A stretch of 15,270 nt of DNA. It comes from Pseudomonadota bacterium (GTDB lineage Bacteria; Pseudomonadota; Alphaproteobacteria; Rhizobiales; Xanthobacteraceae). A program made the translations under genes and the position numbers. Location: assembly GCA_023442085.1 (NCBI GenBank), contig JAEZMT010000024.1, positions 1 through 15,270 on the forward strand. Direction: 5' to 3'. The notes below the pieces were generated by a model that was not told the origin of the DNA, searched no databases, and was given only the letters and a program-made list of their open reading frames with translations. The first letter of the stretch is position 1; each line of letters opens with the position of its first letter. Below, piece by piece: positions 1-7,537 of this stretch.

Positions 1-21
1 AAAAACCGTACCCGGATACGG
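1..21 (-). terminator. possible Rho-independent terminator at window edge
   Basis: Read on the minus strand, a 5-bp stem (CCGTA/TACGG) with a 6-nt loop is followed at once by five T residues, which run off the window edge. It lies about 117 nt downstream of the phosphatase stop codon and could end that transcript. The stem is short and the T run cannot be followed, so this is only a candidate. Confidence 0.35.
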
Positions 22-138
22 CACGCCAATGGCGTCAAGGTTAACGCCGCAGAACCGGTGATAGTCTTGCGTTTTGCAAGCCTTGCCGCAGCGGCGACTC
101 GACCGCGCAGCAGGCGCCGGACGCCTCTTTGCGGCCGT

Positions 139-897
139 TCAGGTGGCGATGAGGAAGCGATCCGCGCCTTCCAGAACCAGGCAGGTGAGATGCCCGGTGG
201 CATAGGCGCCGGTGTCGATATTGATGCGGTTGCTCAGCACCTCAGGGTCCTTCATGGGGGTGTGCCCATGAACGATGCAGTGCCCAAACCAGTCCGGATG
301 GTCGAGAAACTCCCGCCGGATCCACATCATGTCCTCGCGGGTCTGCTCCTCCAGCGGAACGCCGGGGCGAAGGCCGGCATGGACGAAGGCATAGTCGCCG
401 CAGACAAAATGGCTGGAGAGCATGCGCAGGAAGGAGATGTGCTGGGTCGGCACGGCGGCCCGCCACTCGTTCCACAGCCGGGACTCGTCCACACCGGGGG
501 CCGGGCGGACATAGGAATAGACCGTCTCGAGGCCGCCCATGCGCAGCCAGCGCGAGAACGCCTCCTGCGAGAGGAGGGAATCCAGCATCACTGCTTCGTG
601 GTTACCGGAGATGCAGATGGCCTTGTGATCCTGCCGCCGCGTGATGAGCGCATCCAGCACGCCGGACGACTGCGCCCCGCGGTCCACATAGTCGCCCAGA
701 TAGACCTCGATGCAGTCGGGGCCGGGATTGGCGGCCATATCCTCGTCGATCGCGGCCTGCAGCGCGGTCAGCAGATCGAGCCGGCCGTGGATGTCGCCGA
801 CGGCATAGATGCGCATGTGGTCCGGGACGAGCGGGATGGCCGGGTCGCGATAGTGTTCTGTCACGGTGCTGTTCGGGCGGAGCTTCAGCATCGTCAT
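139..897 (-). CDS. PPP-family metallophosphoesterase (serine/threonine phosphatase-like)
   Basis: A 252-aa protein with the full calcineurin-like metal-binding signature in order: GDIHG (34-38), GDYVDRG (68-74), GNHE (98-101), HAGLRPG (173-179) and HGHTP (210-214). This is the PPP family, which includes PrpA/PrpB-type protein phosphatases and ApaH-type diadenosine tetraphosphatases. The two-metal site hydrolyses phosphoester bonds, and no signal peptide is visible, so it should act in the cytoplasm. The length fits bacterial PrpA-like enzymes. The exact substrate cannot be read from the sequence. The start was taken as the first ATG of an MTM pair at 897. The only Shine-Dalgarno-like element, AGGGA, sits rather far upstream, so a start two codons later is possible. 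It is divergent from cobD and has no obvious functional link to its neighbours. Confidence 0.9.
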   Translation of the reverse strand: MTMLKLRPNSTVTEHYRDPAIPLVPDHMRIYAVGDIHGRLDLLTALQAAIDEDMAANPGPDCIEVYLGDYVDRGAQSSGVLDALITRRQDHKAICISGNHEAVMLDSLLSQEAFSRWLRMGGLETVYSYVRPAPGVDESRLWNEWRAAVPTQHISFLRMLSSHFVCGDYAFVHAGLRPGVPLEEQTREDMMWIRREFLDHPDWFGHCIVHGHTPMKDPEVLSNRINIDTGAYATGHLTCLVLEGADRFLIAT

Positions 898-1067
898 GTC
901 CGCAACATCCCTGCTGGTGTCAATGCCCCCGCACGAACCACTGGTAAGCCCCTAATATAACCCACAAGTTCGATTCTGGCGATCTTTTAGTTGCAACGCA
1001 ACAATAACCACGCGATCAGGCGTGAGCGGTGCAATAATATTTGCGCGCTGCGGTATCGGGGGAGCGA

Positions 1068-2033
1068 ATGGCGTTCGAAGTCGCGGCGCTGGCCGTGCTG
1101 CTGGAGGTATTACTGGGGTATCCGGCGGCTCTGGTGCGGCGCATCGGCCACCCCGTCATCTGGATCGGCCGGCTCATCCTCGTCCTCGATCGGCTCCTCA
1201 ATCGACCGGCCTTCGCGCCGGGCCGACGCCGGCTCCTGGGTGTCGTCACCGTGGCGCTGGTGGTGGTGGCCGCCGCGCTGCCGGCCTTCGCACTGGAATG
1301 GCTGCTGCGCCCCCTCCCCTTCGGCATCGTGCTCGTCGGCCTCGCCGGGTCGAGCCTGATTGCCCAGCGCTCCCTGCATTGGCATGTGGAGCGCGTGGCC
1401 GAAGCGCTGGAGAGCGGCAGCCTCGAGGCCTCCCGCGCCGCTGTCGGCCATATCGTCGGACGCGATCCGCAAACGCTGGATGCAGAAGGCGTCGCCCGCG
1501 CCGCCATCGAGAGCCTGGCGGAGAATTTTTCCGACGGCGTGATGGCCCCCACCCTGTGGCTCTGCGTGGGCGGGCTCGCGGGCGGGGCGGCCTACAAGGC
1601 GCTCAACACGGCTGACAGCATGATCGGCCACCTCACCGAGCGCCATGCCGCCTTCGGCTGGGCGGCGGCCCGGGCGGACGACTATGTCAACCTCCCGGCC
1701 TCGCGGCTCGCCGGAGCGCTCATCATCGCCGGTGCGGCGCTCACGGGCGGTGCCCATCCAGGCGACGCCCGTCGGGCCATGCTGCGGGATGCGCCGCGCC
1801 ATCGCTCGCCCAACGCAGGCTGGCCGGAAGCGGCCATGGCCGGTGCCCTCGGGCTGCGGCTCAATGGCCCGAAGGTCTATGCGGGCGTGCTCACGCAGGA
1901 CGCCTACATGGGCGATGGCCGGCGCGAGGCCACCGCGGGCGACGTCCGCATGGCGCTCAAGGTGTACCGGCGCGCCGACGCTGTGATGATCCTGATCGTG
2001 CTGGCGGGTGCCGGCCTCACCCTGCTGGTCTGA
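1068..2033 (+). CDS. cobD: adenosylcobinamide-phosphate synthase CobD (CbiB)
   Basis: A 321-aa integral membrane protein of the CobD/CbiB family. It joins the aminopropanol (or aminopropanol phosphate) arm to adenosylcobyric acid, giving adenosylcobinamide (phosphate) in late cobalamin synthesis. Family hallmarks are visible: an N-terminal hydrophobic block with HPVIWIGRLI, ENFSDGVMAP (152-161), the following segment with YKALNTADSMIGH, YVNLPASRL, and NAGWPEAAMAGAL near the C-terminus. Length is normal for the family. The frame is open from a TTG at 1041, but ATG 1068 is preferred because GGGGGAG (1058-1064) lies just upstream and because family members begin with this hydrophobic stretch. 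It converges on cobQ with only 4 bp between the two stop codons, and no terminator fits there. It is separated by strand from the other cob genes but acts in the same pathway. Confidence 0.93.
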   Translation: MAFEVAALAVLLEVLLGYPAALVRRIGHPVIWIGRLILVLDRLLNRPAFAPGRRRLLGVVTVALVVVAAALPAFALEWLLRPLPFGIVLVGLAGSSLIAQRSLHWHVERVAEALESGSLEASRAAVGHIVGRDPQTLDAEGVARAAIESLAENFSDGVMAPTLWLCVGGLAGGAAYKALNTADSMIGHLTERHAAFGWAAARADDYVNLPASRLAGALIIAGAALTGGAHPGDARRAMLRDAPRHRSPNAGWPEAAMAGALGLRLNGPKVYAGVLTQDAYMGDGRREATAGDVRMALKVYRRADAVMILIVLAGAGLTLLV

Positions 2034-2037
2034 TGGC

Positions 2038-3492
2038 TCAGCGCGCCAGCGCCAGCAAACGGTCGAGGTCGAGGTGCACGGCGAGGTGAGCGGCCAGCGC
2101 ATCCAGCGTCGCCTCCACGCCGTCCTCATAGGCCACGGCGCCGCCCTCCCCGCCCAGCCGGCCGAGCACGGCCGCCCGAAAGGGGTCGGAGGCGAACAGC
2201 CCGTGGACATAGGTTCCGGCGATGCGCCCCGAGGCCGAGCGCGCGCCCTCCGGCCGCCCATCGGCGAGATGGCCGAAGGGCCGATCGCAATCGGCACCGT
2301 GGGTTGCGCCCATGTGCATTTCGTAACCGTGGAACGGCGCGCCTTCGACGGTGCCGCTCACCTCCTCCAGCCGTTTTTCGCCGGTCAGCACCGTGTGGAC
2401 ATCGAGCAGCCCGAGGCCGCGGGCAATCTTTGCCTCGCCCTCAACGCCATCCGGATCGGCGATGGTCTGGCCAAGCATCTGGTAGCCGCCGCACAGGCCG
2501 AGGATTGCCCCGCCGCGCCGGGCGAAGGCGAGAATGTCATGGTGGAGCCCGCCGGCCTTGAGCGCGGCAAGGTCCGCGATGGTCGCCTTGGAGCCGATCA
2601 GCAGCACCAGATCGGTATCGAGCGGCAGGGTCCCGTGGGGACGGATGCGGCGCACCTCGACGCCGGGCTCGGCATCGAGCGGGTCAAGATCGTCGAAATT
2701 GGAGACATGGGGCAGGATCGGCACGGCAATGCGCAGCCGCGCCCCGACCTTGGATGGCGGGGGGGCCGACAAGGCGAGCGCATCCTCGGCCGGCAAGCGG
2801 GCGGCATCGGGAAAGTGCGGCACGAGGCCGAGCGCGTCCCAGCCGGTGAGGCGCGCGATCAGCTCCATGCCGGAGGCGAACAGCGCCGGATCACCCCGGA
2901 AGCGGTTGACGATGAAGCCCCGGATCATGGCCGCGTCGGCGGCCTCGATCACCGTCTTTGTCCCGGCAAGGCTGGCGATGACACCGCCCCTGTCAATATC
3001 GCCGATGAGGACCACGGGCACGTCCGCCGCCCGCGCGAAGCCCATGTTGGCGATATCGGCGGCGCGCAGATTGACCTCGGAGGCGCTGCCCGCGCCTTCG
3101 ACCAGCACGAGGTCGGCCTCTTCCTTCAGGCGGCCGAAGCTGTCGAGCACGGCGGGCATCAGCGTCGGCTTGAGGGATTGGTAGGCGGCGGCCTTCGCCG
3201 TGCCGTGGACCCGCCCCTGCACCACCACCTGCGCGCCGGTCTCGCCCTGCGGCTTCAGCAGCACCGGGTTCATGTGAACGCTCGCGCGCACCCGCGCGGC
3301 CCGCGCCTGCAGCGCCTGCGCCCGGCCGATCTCTCCGCCGTCCGCCGTCACGGCGGCATTGTTGGACATGTTCTGCGGCTTGAACGGCCGCACCCTGAGG
3401 CCGCGCAGCGTGAAGGCACGGGCGAGACCCGCGACGATGAGGGACTTGCCCACATCCGAGCCCGTGCCCTGAAACATGAGCGCCCGCGCCAT
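2038..3492 (-). CDS. cobQ: cobyric acid synthase CobQ
   Basis: A 484-aa glutamine- and ATP-dependent amidotransferase. It amidates the b, d, e and g side-chain carboxylates of adenosylcobyrinic acid a,c-diamide to give adenosylcobyric acid. The N-terminal dethiobiotin-synthetase-like ATP domain starts with the P-loop-type GTGSDVGKS (9-17) and carries the family stretch KPQNMSNNA near residue 40. The C-terminal class I glutaminase-like domain has the nucleophile C334 in LGLCGGYQML and H430 in TYVHGLF. Length is typical. Its ATG overlaps the cobO stop by one base (TGATG on the minus strand), implying translational coupling. It is the last gene of the cobP-cobO-cobQ operon and faces cobD with a 4-bp gap. 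Confidence 0.95.
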   Translation of the reverse strand: MARALMFQGTGSDVGKSLIVAGLARAFTLRGLRVRPFKPQNMSNNAAVTADGGEIGRAQALQARAARVRASVHMNPVLLKPQGETGAQVVVQGRVHGTAKAAAYQSLKPTLMPAVLDSFGRLKEEADLVLVEGAGSASEVNLRAADIANMGFARAADVPVVLIGDIDRGGVIASLAGTKTVIEAADAAMIRGFIVNRFRGDPALFASGMELIARLTGWDALGLVPHFPDAARLPAEDALALSAPPPSKVGARLRIAVPILPHVSNFDDLDPLDAEPGVEVRRIRPHGTLPLDTDLVLLIGSKATIADLAALKAGGLHHDILAFARRGGAILGLCGGYQMLGQTIADPDGVEGEAKIARGLGLLDVHTVLTGEKRLEEVSGTVEGAPFHGYEMHMGATHGADCDRPFGHLADGRPEGARSASGRIAGTYVHGLFASDPFRAAVLGRLGGEGGAVAYEDGVEATLDALAAHLAVHLDLDRLLALAR

Positions 3493-4121
3493 CAGAACTC
3501 GATGCCCGGCTGCGCCTTCACCCCGGCAGCGAAGTGGTGCTTCACGAGCCCCATCTCGGTCACGAGATCGGCCACGGCAAGAAGCTCGGGCTTCGCATTG
3601 CGGCCGGTGACGACCACATGAAGGCCGGGCCGCCGCGCCGCGAGGGTCGCGACCACCTCGGCGAGATCGAGATAGTCGTAGCGCAGGGCGATGTTCAGTT
3701 CGTCGAGGATGAGGAGCGAGATGGTCTCATCCGCCATCAGCTCGCGCGCCTTGCCGAAGGCGCGGGCGGCGGCGGCCTTGTCGCGGGCGAGGTCCTGCGT
3801 CTCCCAGGTAAAGCCTTCGCCCATGGTGTGCCAGCTCACACGGTCGCCGAAGGTCTGGAAGGCGTCCTGTTCGCCGGTTTGCCAGGCACCCTTGATGAAC
3901 TGCACCACGCCCACCCGTCCGCCCCGCCCCAGCATGCGCAGGGCAAGGCCGAAGGCTGCCGTGCTCTTCCCCTTGCCCGGGCCGGTGTGGACCACCAGCA
4001 GGCCCTTCTCGATGGTCTTTTCCGCCACCTCCTTGTCCTGCACTGCCTTGCGCTTTTCCATCTTGGCGCGATGGCGGGCGGCGGCCTCATCGTCGGGAGA
4101 GGGGGGGATGGGATCGCTCAC
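3492..4121 (-). CDS. cobO: cob(I)yrinic acid a,c-diamide adenosyltransferase CobO
   Basis: A 209-aa corrinoid adenosyltransferase of the CobO/BtuR (CobA) family. It transfers the 5'-deoxyadenosyl group of ATP to the cob(I)alt centre of corrin intermediates. After a charged N-terminal helix comes the P-loop GPGKGKST (47-54), then VVQFIKGAWQTGE, a Walker B-like LLILDELN, and the family C-terminal end KHHFAAGVKAQPGIEF. The frame stays open far upstream (to 4694), but GTG at 4121 is clearly the start: on the minus strand GGAGG (4129-4133) sits 7 nt before it, and the protein then has family length. The start overlaps the cobP stop in a GTGA quartet, and its own stop overlaps the cobQ start by one base. 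Confidence 0.94.
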   Translation of the reverse strand: MSDPIPPSPDDEAAARHRAKMEKRKAVQDKEVAEKTIEKGLLVVHTGPGKGKSTAAFGLALRMLGRGGRVGVVQFIKGAWQTGEQDAFQTFGDRVSWHTMGEGFTWETQDLARDKAAAARAFGKARELMADETISLLILDELNIALRYDYLDLAEVVATLAARRPGLHVVVTGRNAKPELLAVADLVTEMGLVKHHFAAGVKAQPGIEF

Positions 4122-4669
4122 GGCGTTTCCTCCTTCAGAGTCAGGGGCAGGCCGGCCACCACCAGCACCACTTTGCCGGCGCGGGCCGCGAGGCGCTGGT
4201 TGAGGAGGCCGGCGGCGTCGCGGAAGCGGCGGGCCAGCGCATTGTCGGGGACGATGCCGAAGCCGACTTCGTTGGCGACGCAGATGGTCGGACCCGGCCG
4301 ATCGGCGAGGGCCGCCTCCAGCGCCGCCGCCTCGGCGTCGAGGTCGTGGTCGGCGAGGAGATGGTTGGTGAGCCAGAGGGTGAGGCAATCCACCAGCACG
4401 GGACGGGCGGGCGGCAGCGCGGCCAGCGCGGCGGCGAGAGCGAATGGCGCCTCCACCGTCTCCCACTCCACGCCCCTTCGGCCGCGATGGAGCGCGACGC
4501 GCGCCTCCATCTCGGGATCCGGCTGGCCGCCATAGCCAAGCTGGGCTGTGGCGATGTAGGTCCAGGGGCCGGGATGGCGCATGATCTCCCGCTCCGCGAA
4601 CCGACTCTTGCCGGACCGCGCGCCGCCGAGCACCAGCACGAGAGAAGCGGCGGACGACGCCTCCGCCAT
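4118..4669 (-). CDS. cobP: adenosylcobinamide kinase / adenosylcobinamide-phosphate guanylyltransferase CobP (CobU)
   Basis: A 183-aa bifunctional enzyme. It phosphorylates adenosylcobinamide and then attaches GMP from GTP, making adenosylcobinamide-GDP for nucleotide loop assembly. The P-loop GGARSGKS is at 15-22, followed by YIATAQ and an EMEARVALHRGRR region containing the histidine of the family's guanylylation motif. A second motif, LVDCLTLWLTN, and then ANEVGFGIVPDN and RRFRDAAGLLNQ are classic CobU/CobP blocks. Length is normal. The start at 4669 is preferred because GGAGG (4679-4683) lies 9 nt upstream, although the frame opens earlier. It is the first enzyme gene of the operon and overlaps cobO by 4 nt. 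A possible leader ORF ends on its start codon. Confidence 0.95.
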   Translation of the reverse strand: MAEASSAASLVLVLGGARSGKSRFAEREIMRHPGPWTYIATAQLGYGGQPDPEMEARVALHRGRRGVEWETVEAPFALAAALAALPPARPVLVDCLTLWLTNHLLADHDLDAEAAALEAALADRPGPTICVANEVGFGIVPDNALARRFRDAAGLLNQRLAARAGKVVLVVAGLPLTLKEETP

Positions 4670-4749
4670 CAGGTCCGGCCTCCGGCCCACGCATGGACCG
4701 ACCCCATGCGTGGGCGGTCGCCTGTCCGGCCGGCGCGGCACGTCGTCAT
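4669..4749 (-). CDS. possible 26-aa leader ORF coupled to cobP
   Basis: A small frame begins at ATG 4749, preceded on the minus strand by GGAGG (4757-4761) with a 7-nt spacer, one of the best ribosome sites in the window. It encodes 26 residues, from MTTCRAG to WAGGRT, and ends in TGA overlapping the cobP ATG by one base (TGATG). The same overlap style is used at cobO/cobQ and a similar one at cobP/cobO, which argues that ribosomes pass from one frame to the next. The product is Arg/Gly-rich, has one Cys, and resembles no family I know. It may act only through its translation, since a 12-bp hairpin lies inside it. Chance occurrence remains possible in GC-rich DNA. Confidence 0.42.
   Translation of the reverse strand: MTTCRAGRTGDRPRMGSVHAWAGGRT
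4685..4715 (-). promoter_or_regulatory. 12-bp perfect hairpin immediately upstream of the cobP ribosome site
   Basis: The arms 4685-4696 and 4704-4715 are perfect reverse complements (GCCCACGCATGG and its complement) around a 7-nt loop. On the minus-strand mRNA the hairpin ends one base before the cobP GGAGG (4679-4683) and lies within the leader ORF. The CCGGCC at 4728-4733 could also pair with 4675-4680 and hide part of that ribosome site. No T run follows, so a terminator is unlikely. A translational control role is inferred. Confidence 0.5.
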
Positions 4750-5462
4750 CCCGTTTCCTCCCACCACCCCCGCTCCAGAACGGCGTGACTATAGGGGCCG
4801 GCAGCAGGCCCGCAAGCCGAACAGACCGCCGGCCCGCTCCCGCACCAGGCCACCTCGGAATACCTCCCACCAAACACCGACTCGTCGTCTTTTACGTTGG
4901 CAACAGGCGACGCAGGGTGCCGGACGCTTGGGCGGGGAAGATCGAAAGCACTTTAAGAATCAAATTTTATCAATGAACATCAATATATTAGGGTTAATAT
5001 CTAACTTTAACGACCCAGCAAGAGCCCAACATCCTGAAGAAGGCAATTTAAAATCAAATAGTTATGCCAATTTCATACAGCGCTTGGAGCAACATTATAC
5101 CACCTGATGTAGTGAATTAGCTTCTCAGAAAATCATAATAAGTATCTGATATAGATGTAGATTTTTATGTTTTAGGATATTTTTCCTAAGCATTCATTCG
5201 CCCGCGTGGACAAAATGAGGCAGCGCCCCCGCTCCTCTTGCGGGAGCGAAGCCCAACGCCGTGCTGGTGTCTTTTGACCTGTCCGGCAGGGCTCGCGCGC
5301 GCCGTTGCGCCCACGCTTTCCGGTGCTCCAATGGCACGGGGCACGGACATGGCACTGCTCCGAATGCAACGGACCGATTTCTGCGCCGATGACAGCCGGC
5401 AGAGGCTTACGCGGATCGGGTTCGCCTCCCCTGCCCCGCCCTCCCGAGAGCCAAATCGGCCC
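4750..5462. other. gene-poor interval between cobP leader and waaC
   Basis: About 710 bp in which I find no convincing gene. 4750-4950 is GC-rich and would hold the promoter and leader of the cob operon; no cobalamin riboswitch consensus was recognised on either strand. 4951-5190 is a sharply AT-rich island (separate entry). 5191-5462 is GC-rich again; it contains an imperfect stem around CGCTCC/GGAGCG near 5230 and no tRNA-like fold. Open frames crossing the interval lack ribosome sites and family resemblance. Confidence 0.6.
4951..5190. other. AT-rich island (31% GC)
   Basis: A hand count gives 74 G+C in 240 bases (31%), against roughly two thirds in the flanking genes. It contains small dyads: ATATTA-GGGT-TAATAT at 4985-5000 and TTAGGA-6 nt-TCCTAA at 5172-5189. 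A 44-codon frame (4973-5107, plus) has no ribosome site. The island may be an acquired remnant or an AT-rich regulatory region; nothing in it identifies a mobile element. Confidence 0.55.
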
Positions 5463-6473
5463 TCAGGCCACAGCGCGAAGCTTTTCGAGCGCCTGCCACA
5501 CCTCGGCGGCGGAGATATCGGCGAGGCACGGCGGCCCTTCGCGCACATCAGGGGCGATCCGGCAGCTGGCTCTCTCGCAGGGTGCGCAGTCGCGCCGCGC
5601 CTTCAGCTCGGTGACACGGGCACCGAAGAGGCCGGTGAGCACAGGGTTGGTCGGGCCGTAGAGACCGACGGTCGGAACGCCATAGGCGGCGGCCAGATGG
5701 CCGAGGCCCGTATCCACCGTCACCACCCCGGCTGCGCCGGCGATCTCGGGGGCGAGGCCCTCCAGTCCCTGCGGCGGCAGGAGACGCACGTTCCCCTGCC
5801 CCGCGGCGATGACCTCGGCACGGGCGCGCTCCTCCGCGCCGTGGGCGAACAGCCGCACCTCCATGCCCGCCGCGCCCGCCCGCGCTGCCAGGGCGCGCCA
5901 GCCGTCCAGGGTCCAGGTTTTTGTGGGCCAGGTGGTGCCGTGCAGAAAGACGAGATAGGGAGCGTCGCCGGGGGCGCACCGCAGCCCCGTATCCGCGGGC
6001 AGGCCATCGAGCCCATAGCCCAGCGCCGCCGCGAACAGCTTGCGGAGGCGCGCGGCCATATGCTCCACCTCGGGCACGTGGTGGCGCGCGCCATAGAGCA
6101 GGCTCGCCACCCCCTCCCGCGCGCTCCCTCGGTCGAAGCCGTGCCGGGGGCCACGGGCGAGAGCGGCCACGGCGGCGCTCTTCATCAGCCCCTGCGCGTC
6201 GATCACGAGATCATATGGCTCTGCCGACAGCGCAGCCCGCACACGCCCGGCCTCGCCGCCGGACAGCGCCGCGAGCGGTCGGCGCAGCATGCGGCGGAGC
6301 GGAACCGTGAGGGTGCGGCGAACGGCGGGGTGGAGTCGGGCGACCGGCGCGAAGGCTTCCTCCACCGCCCAGTCCACCGTCAGGCCGGGCACGCGGGCGG
6401 CCGCATCCGTCAGCGCGGGGAAGGTGTGGACCACATCCCCCAGCGACGACAGCTTCACCAGCAGCAGCTTCAT
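5463..6473 (-). CDS. waaC: lipopolysaccharide heptosyltransferase I (WaaC)
   Basis: A 336-aa GT9 glycosyltransferase that adds the first L-glycero-D-manno-heptose from ADP-heptose onto Kdo of the LPS inner core, at the cytoplasmic face of the inner membrane. The N-terminus MKLLLVKLSSLGDVVHTFPA carries the family aspartate D13. The C-terminal Rossmann half has LHGTTWPTKTW and the donor-site block VDTGLGHLAAAYGVPT with D254 starting DTGLGH, then GLYGPTNP. A C-terminal cysteine cluster (CAPCERASC and a later PPCL) is typical of GT9 enzymes. The frame is open further upstream, but ATG 6473 matches the family N-terminus and overlaps the waaF stop in an ATGA quartet. Assignment to WaaC rather than another GT9 member rests on KLSSLGDVVH and pairing with waaF. 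Confidence 0.88.
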   Translation of the reverse strand: MKLLLVKLSSLGDVVHTFPALTDAAARVPGLTVDWAVEEAFAPVARLHPAVRRTLTVPLRRMLRRPLAALSGGEAGRVRAALSAEPYDLVIDAQGLMKSAAVAALARGPRHGFDRGSAREGVASLLYGARHHVPEVEHMAARLRKLFAAALGYGLDGLPADTGLRCAPGDAPYLVFLHGTTWPTKTWTLDGWRALAARAGAAGMEVRLFAHGAEERARAEVIAAGQGNVRLLPPQGLEGLAPEIAGAAGVVTVDTGLGHLAAAYGVPTVGLYGPTNPVLTGLFGARVTELKARRDCAPCERASCRIAPDVREGPPCLADISAAEVWQALEKLRAVA

Positions 6474-7492
6474 CGGCGCATTTGCTCGGCCGCGGCCAGA
6501 ACCTCTTCGGCGGCGATGCCTTCGAGGCAGGCCAGCGTCTTCAGCGGGCACTCGCGCTTGTGGCAGGGCCGGCAGGGGAGATCGCGCGAAACAACACGGG
6601 AGAAGGGCGAGGCCGGCGGCGTCATCTTCTCCGACGACGCGCCATAGATGACCACCAGCTTGCGGTCGAACGCACCGGCGATGTGCATCAGCCCGGAATC
6701 GTTGGAAATCACCACATCGGCACCGGCGAGGATGGCGGCGGCCTCGATCAGCGTGGTGCGGCCGACGAGATTGTCCACCGGCACACCGGCCGAAGCCTCG
6801 ATGGCGGTCGCCGCCTCGGCGTCCTTGGGCGAGCCCAGGATGCGGATGCGGTAGCCGTCCTTCACCGCCAGCGCGGCAAGCGCTGCGAATTTGGCGGCCG
6901 GCCAGCGCTTGGCCGGGCCATATTCAGCGCCGGGGCAGAGCACCATCACCGGCCCTTCGCCGGCGAGGGGATATTTGGCGGCGGCCACGTCCAGCGCGCC
7001 GTCCGGCAGCATCAAGCGCGGGCGCGGCGCGCGGGCGATGGAGCCGGGCGGCAGGCCGAGAGCAACGAAGCGGTCCAGCGTGCGTGCGGTCTTGCGGTCG
7101 GGATCGGGGCGCGCATCGGTGAGGAGCGCGCTGCGCAGCTCGGCGCGATAGCCCACGCGCTCGGGAATTTCGGCAGCGACCGGCACGATGGCGGCCTTGA
7201 ACGCGCGCGGCAGGATGATCGCCTTGCCATAGCCCTCGCCCCGCAGGGCGCGGCCCGCCTTCCAGCGGGCAAGGAGGCCGAGCTCGCCATGCCCCAGCCC
7301 AAGCGGGATGGTGCGGCGAATGCCGGGGATCATGCGGGCGACGGGAAGGGCGGCGGGCGGCGCCAGCACATCGATGGGCCGGCCGGGCTCGCGCAGGCGC
7401 AGAACGTCCACAAGGCTCGCCGCCATGACCATGTCGCCGACCCAGGACGGGCCAACGAGCAGAAGCGGCGAAACAGAACCGAGGGCACGCAT
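6470..7492 (-). CDS. waaF: lipopolysaccharide heptosyltransferase II (WaaF)
   Basis: A 340-aa GT9 glycosyltransferase predicted to add the second heptose of the LPS inner core from ADP-heptose. The N-terminal block LLLVGPSWVGDMVMA has D20 where WaaF has its catalytic-type aspartate. CPGAEYGPAKRWP, the donor-binding SNDSGLMHIAGA (DSGLMH at 265-270), YGASSEKMTPP and the C-terminal CRPCHKRECPLKTLACL are all characteristic of WaaF. Length is normal. The ATG at 7492 has no clear Shine-Dalgarno sequence, so the exact start is less certain than the gene. Its stop overlaps waaC by 4 nt, making a two-gene operon. It lies about 100 bp downstream of a phasin gene on the same strand, with a stem-loop between. 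Confidence 0.9.
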   Translation of the reverse strand: MRALGSVSPLLLVGPSWVGDMVMAASLVDVLRLREPGRPIDVLAPPAALPVARMIPGIRRTIPLGLGHGELGLLARWKAGRALRGEGYGKAIILPRAFKAAIVPVAAEIPERVGYRAELRSALLTDARPDPDRKTARTLDRFVALGLPPGSIARAPRPRLMLPDGALDVAAAKYPLAGEGPVMVLCPGAEYGPAKRWPAAKFAALAALAVKDGYRIRILGSPKDAEAATAIEASAGVPVDNLVGRTTLIEAAAILAGADVVISNDSGLMHIAGAFDRKLVVIYGASSEKMTPPASPFSRVVSRDLPCRPCHKRECPLKTLACLEGIAAEEVLAAAEQMRR

Positions 7493-7537
7493 GCGATAAC
7501 TCGCGGGATGGAACGCCCCGCGTCATGACAAGGCGGA

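Noticed and set aside
915..955. Resemblance to part of a cobalamin riboswitch (GCCCCCGCA followed by CCACTGG) upstream of cobD
   Set aside because: The other conserved blocks, including the B12 box and the GGTG segment, are missing, and the whole leader is only about 170 nt. Probably chance.
2008..3621. Long plus-strand open frame opposite cobQ
   Set aside because: It is an antisense shadow of a GC-rich gene: the His/Arg/Gly-rich translation has no domain, while the opposite frame is a clear CobQ.
4891..4960. GGGTGCCGG and GGCGGGGAAG on the plus strand, reminiscent of a riboswitch 5' part
   Set aside because: No CCCGCAACTGT or B12 box follows, and no plus-strand gene lies downstream to be controlled.
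4973..5107. 44-codon plus-strand frame inside the AT-rich island
   Set aside because: There is no ribosome site and no family resemblance; it is too short to stand on its own.
5226..5250. CGCTCC/GGAGCG hairpin as the waaC terminator
   Set aside because: It is more than 200 nt past the stop, imperfectly extended and without a T run.
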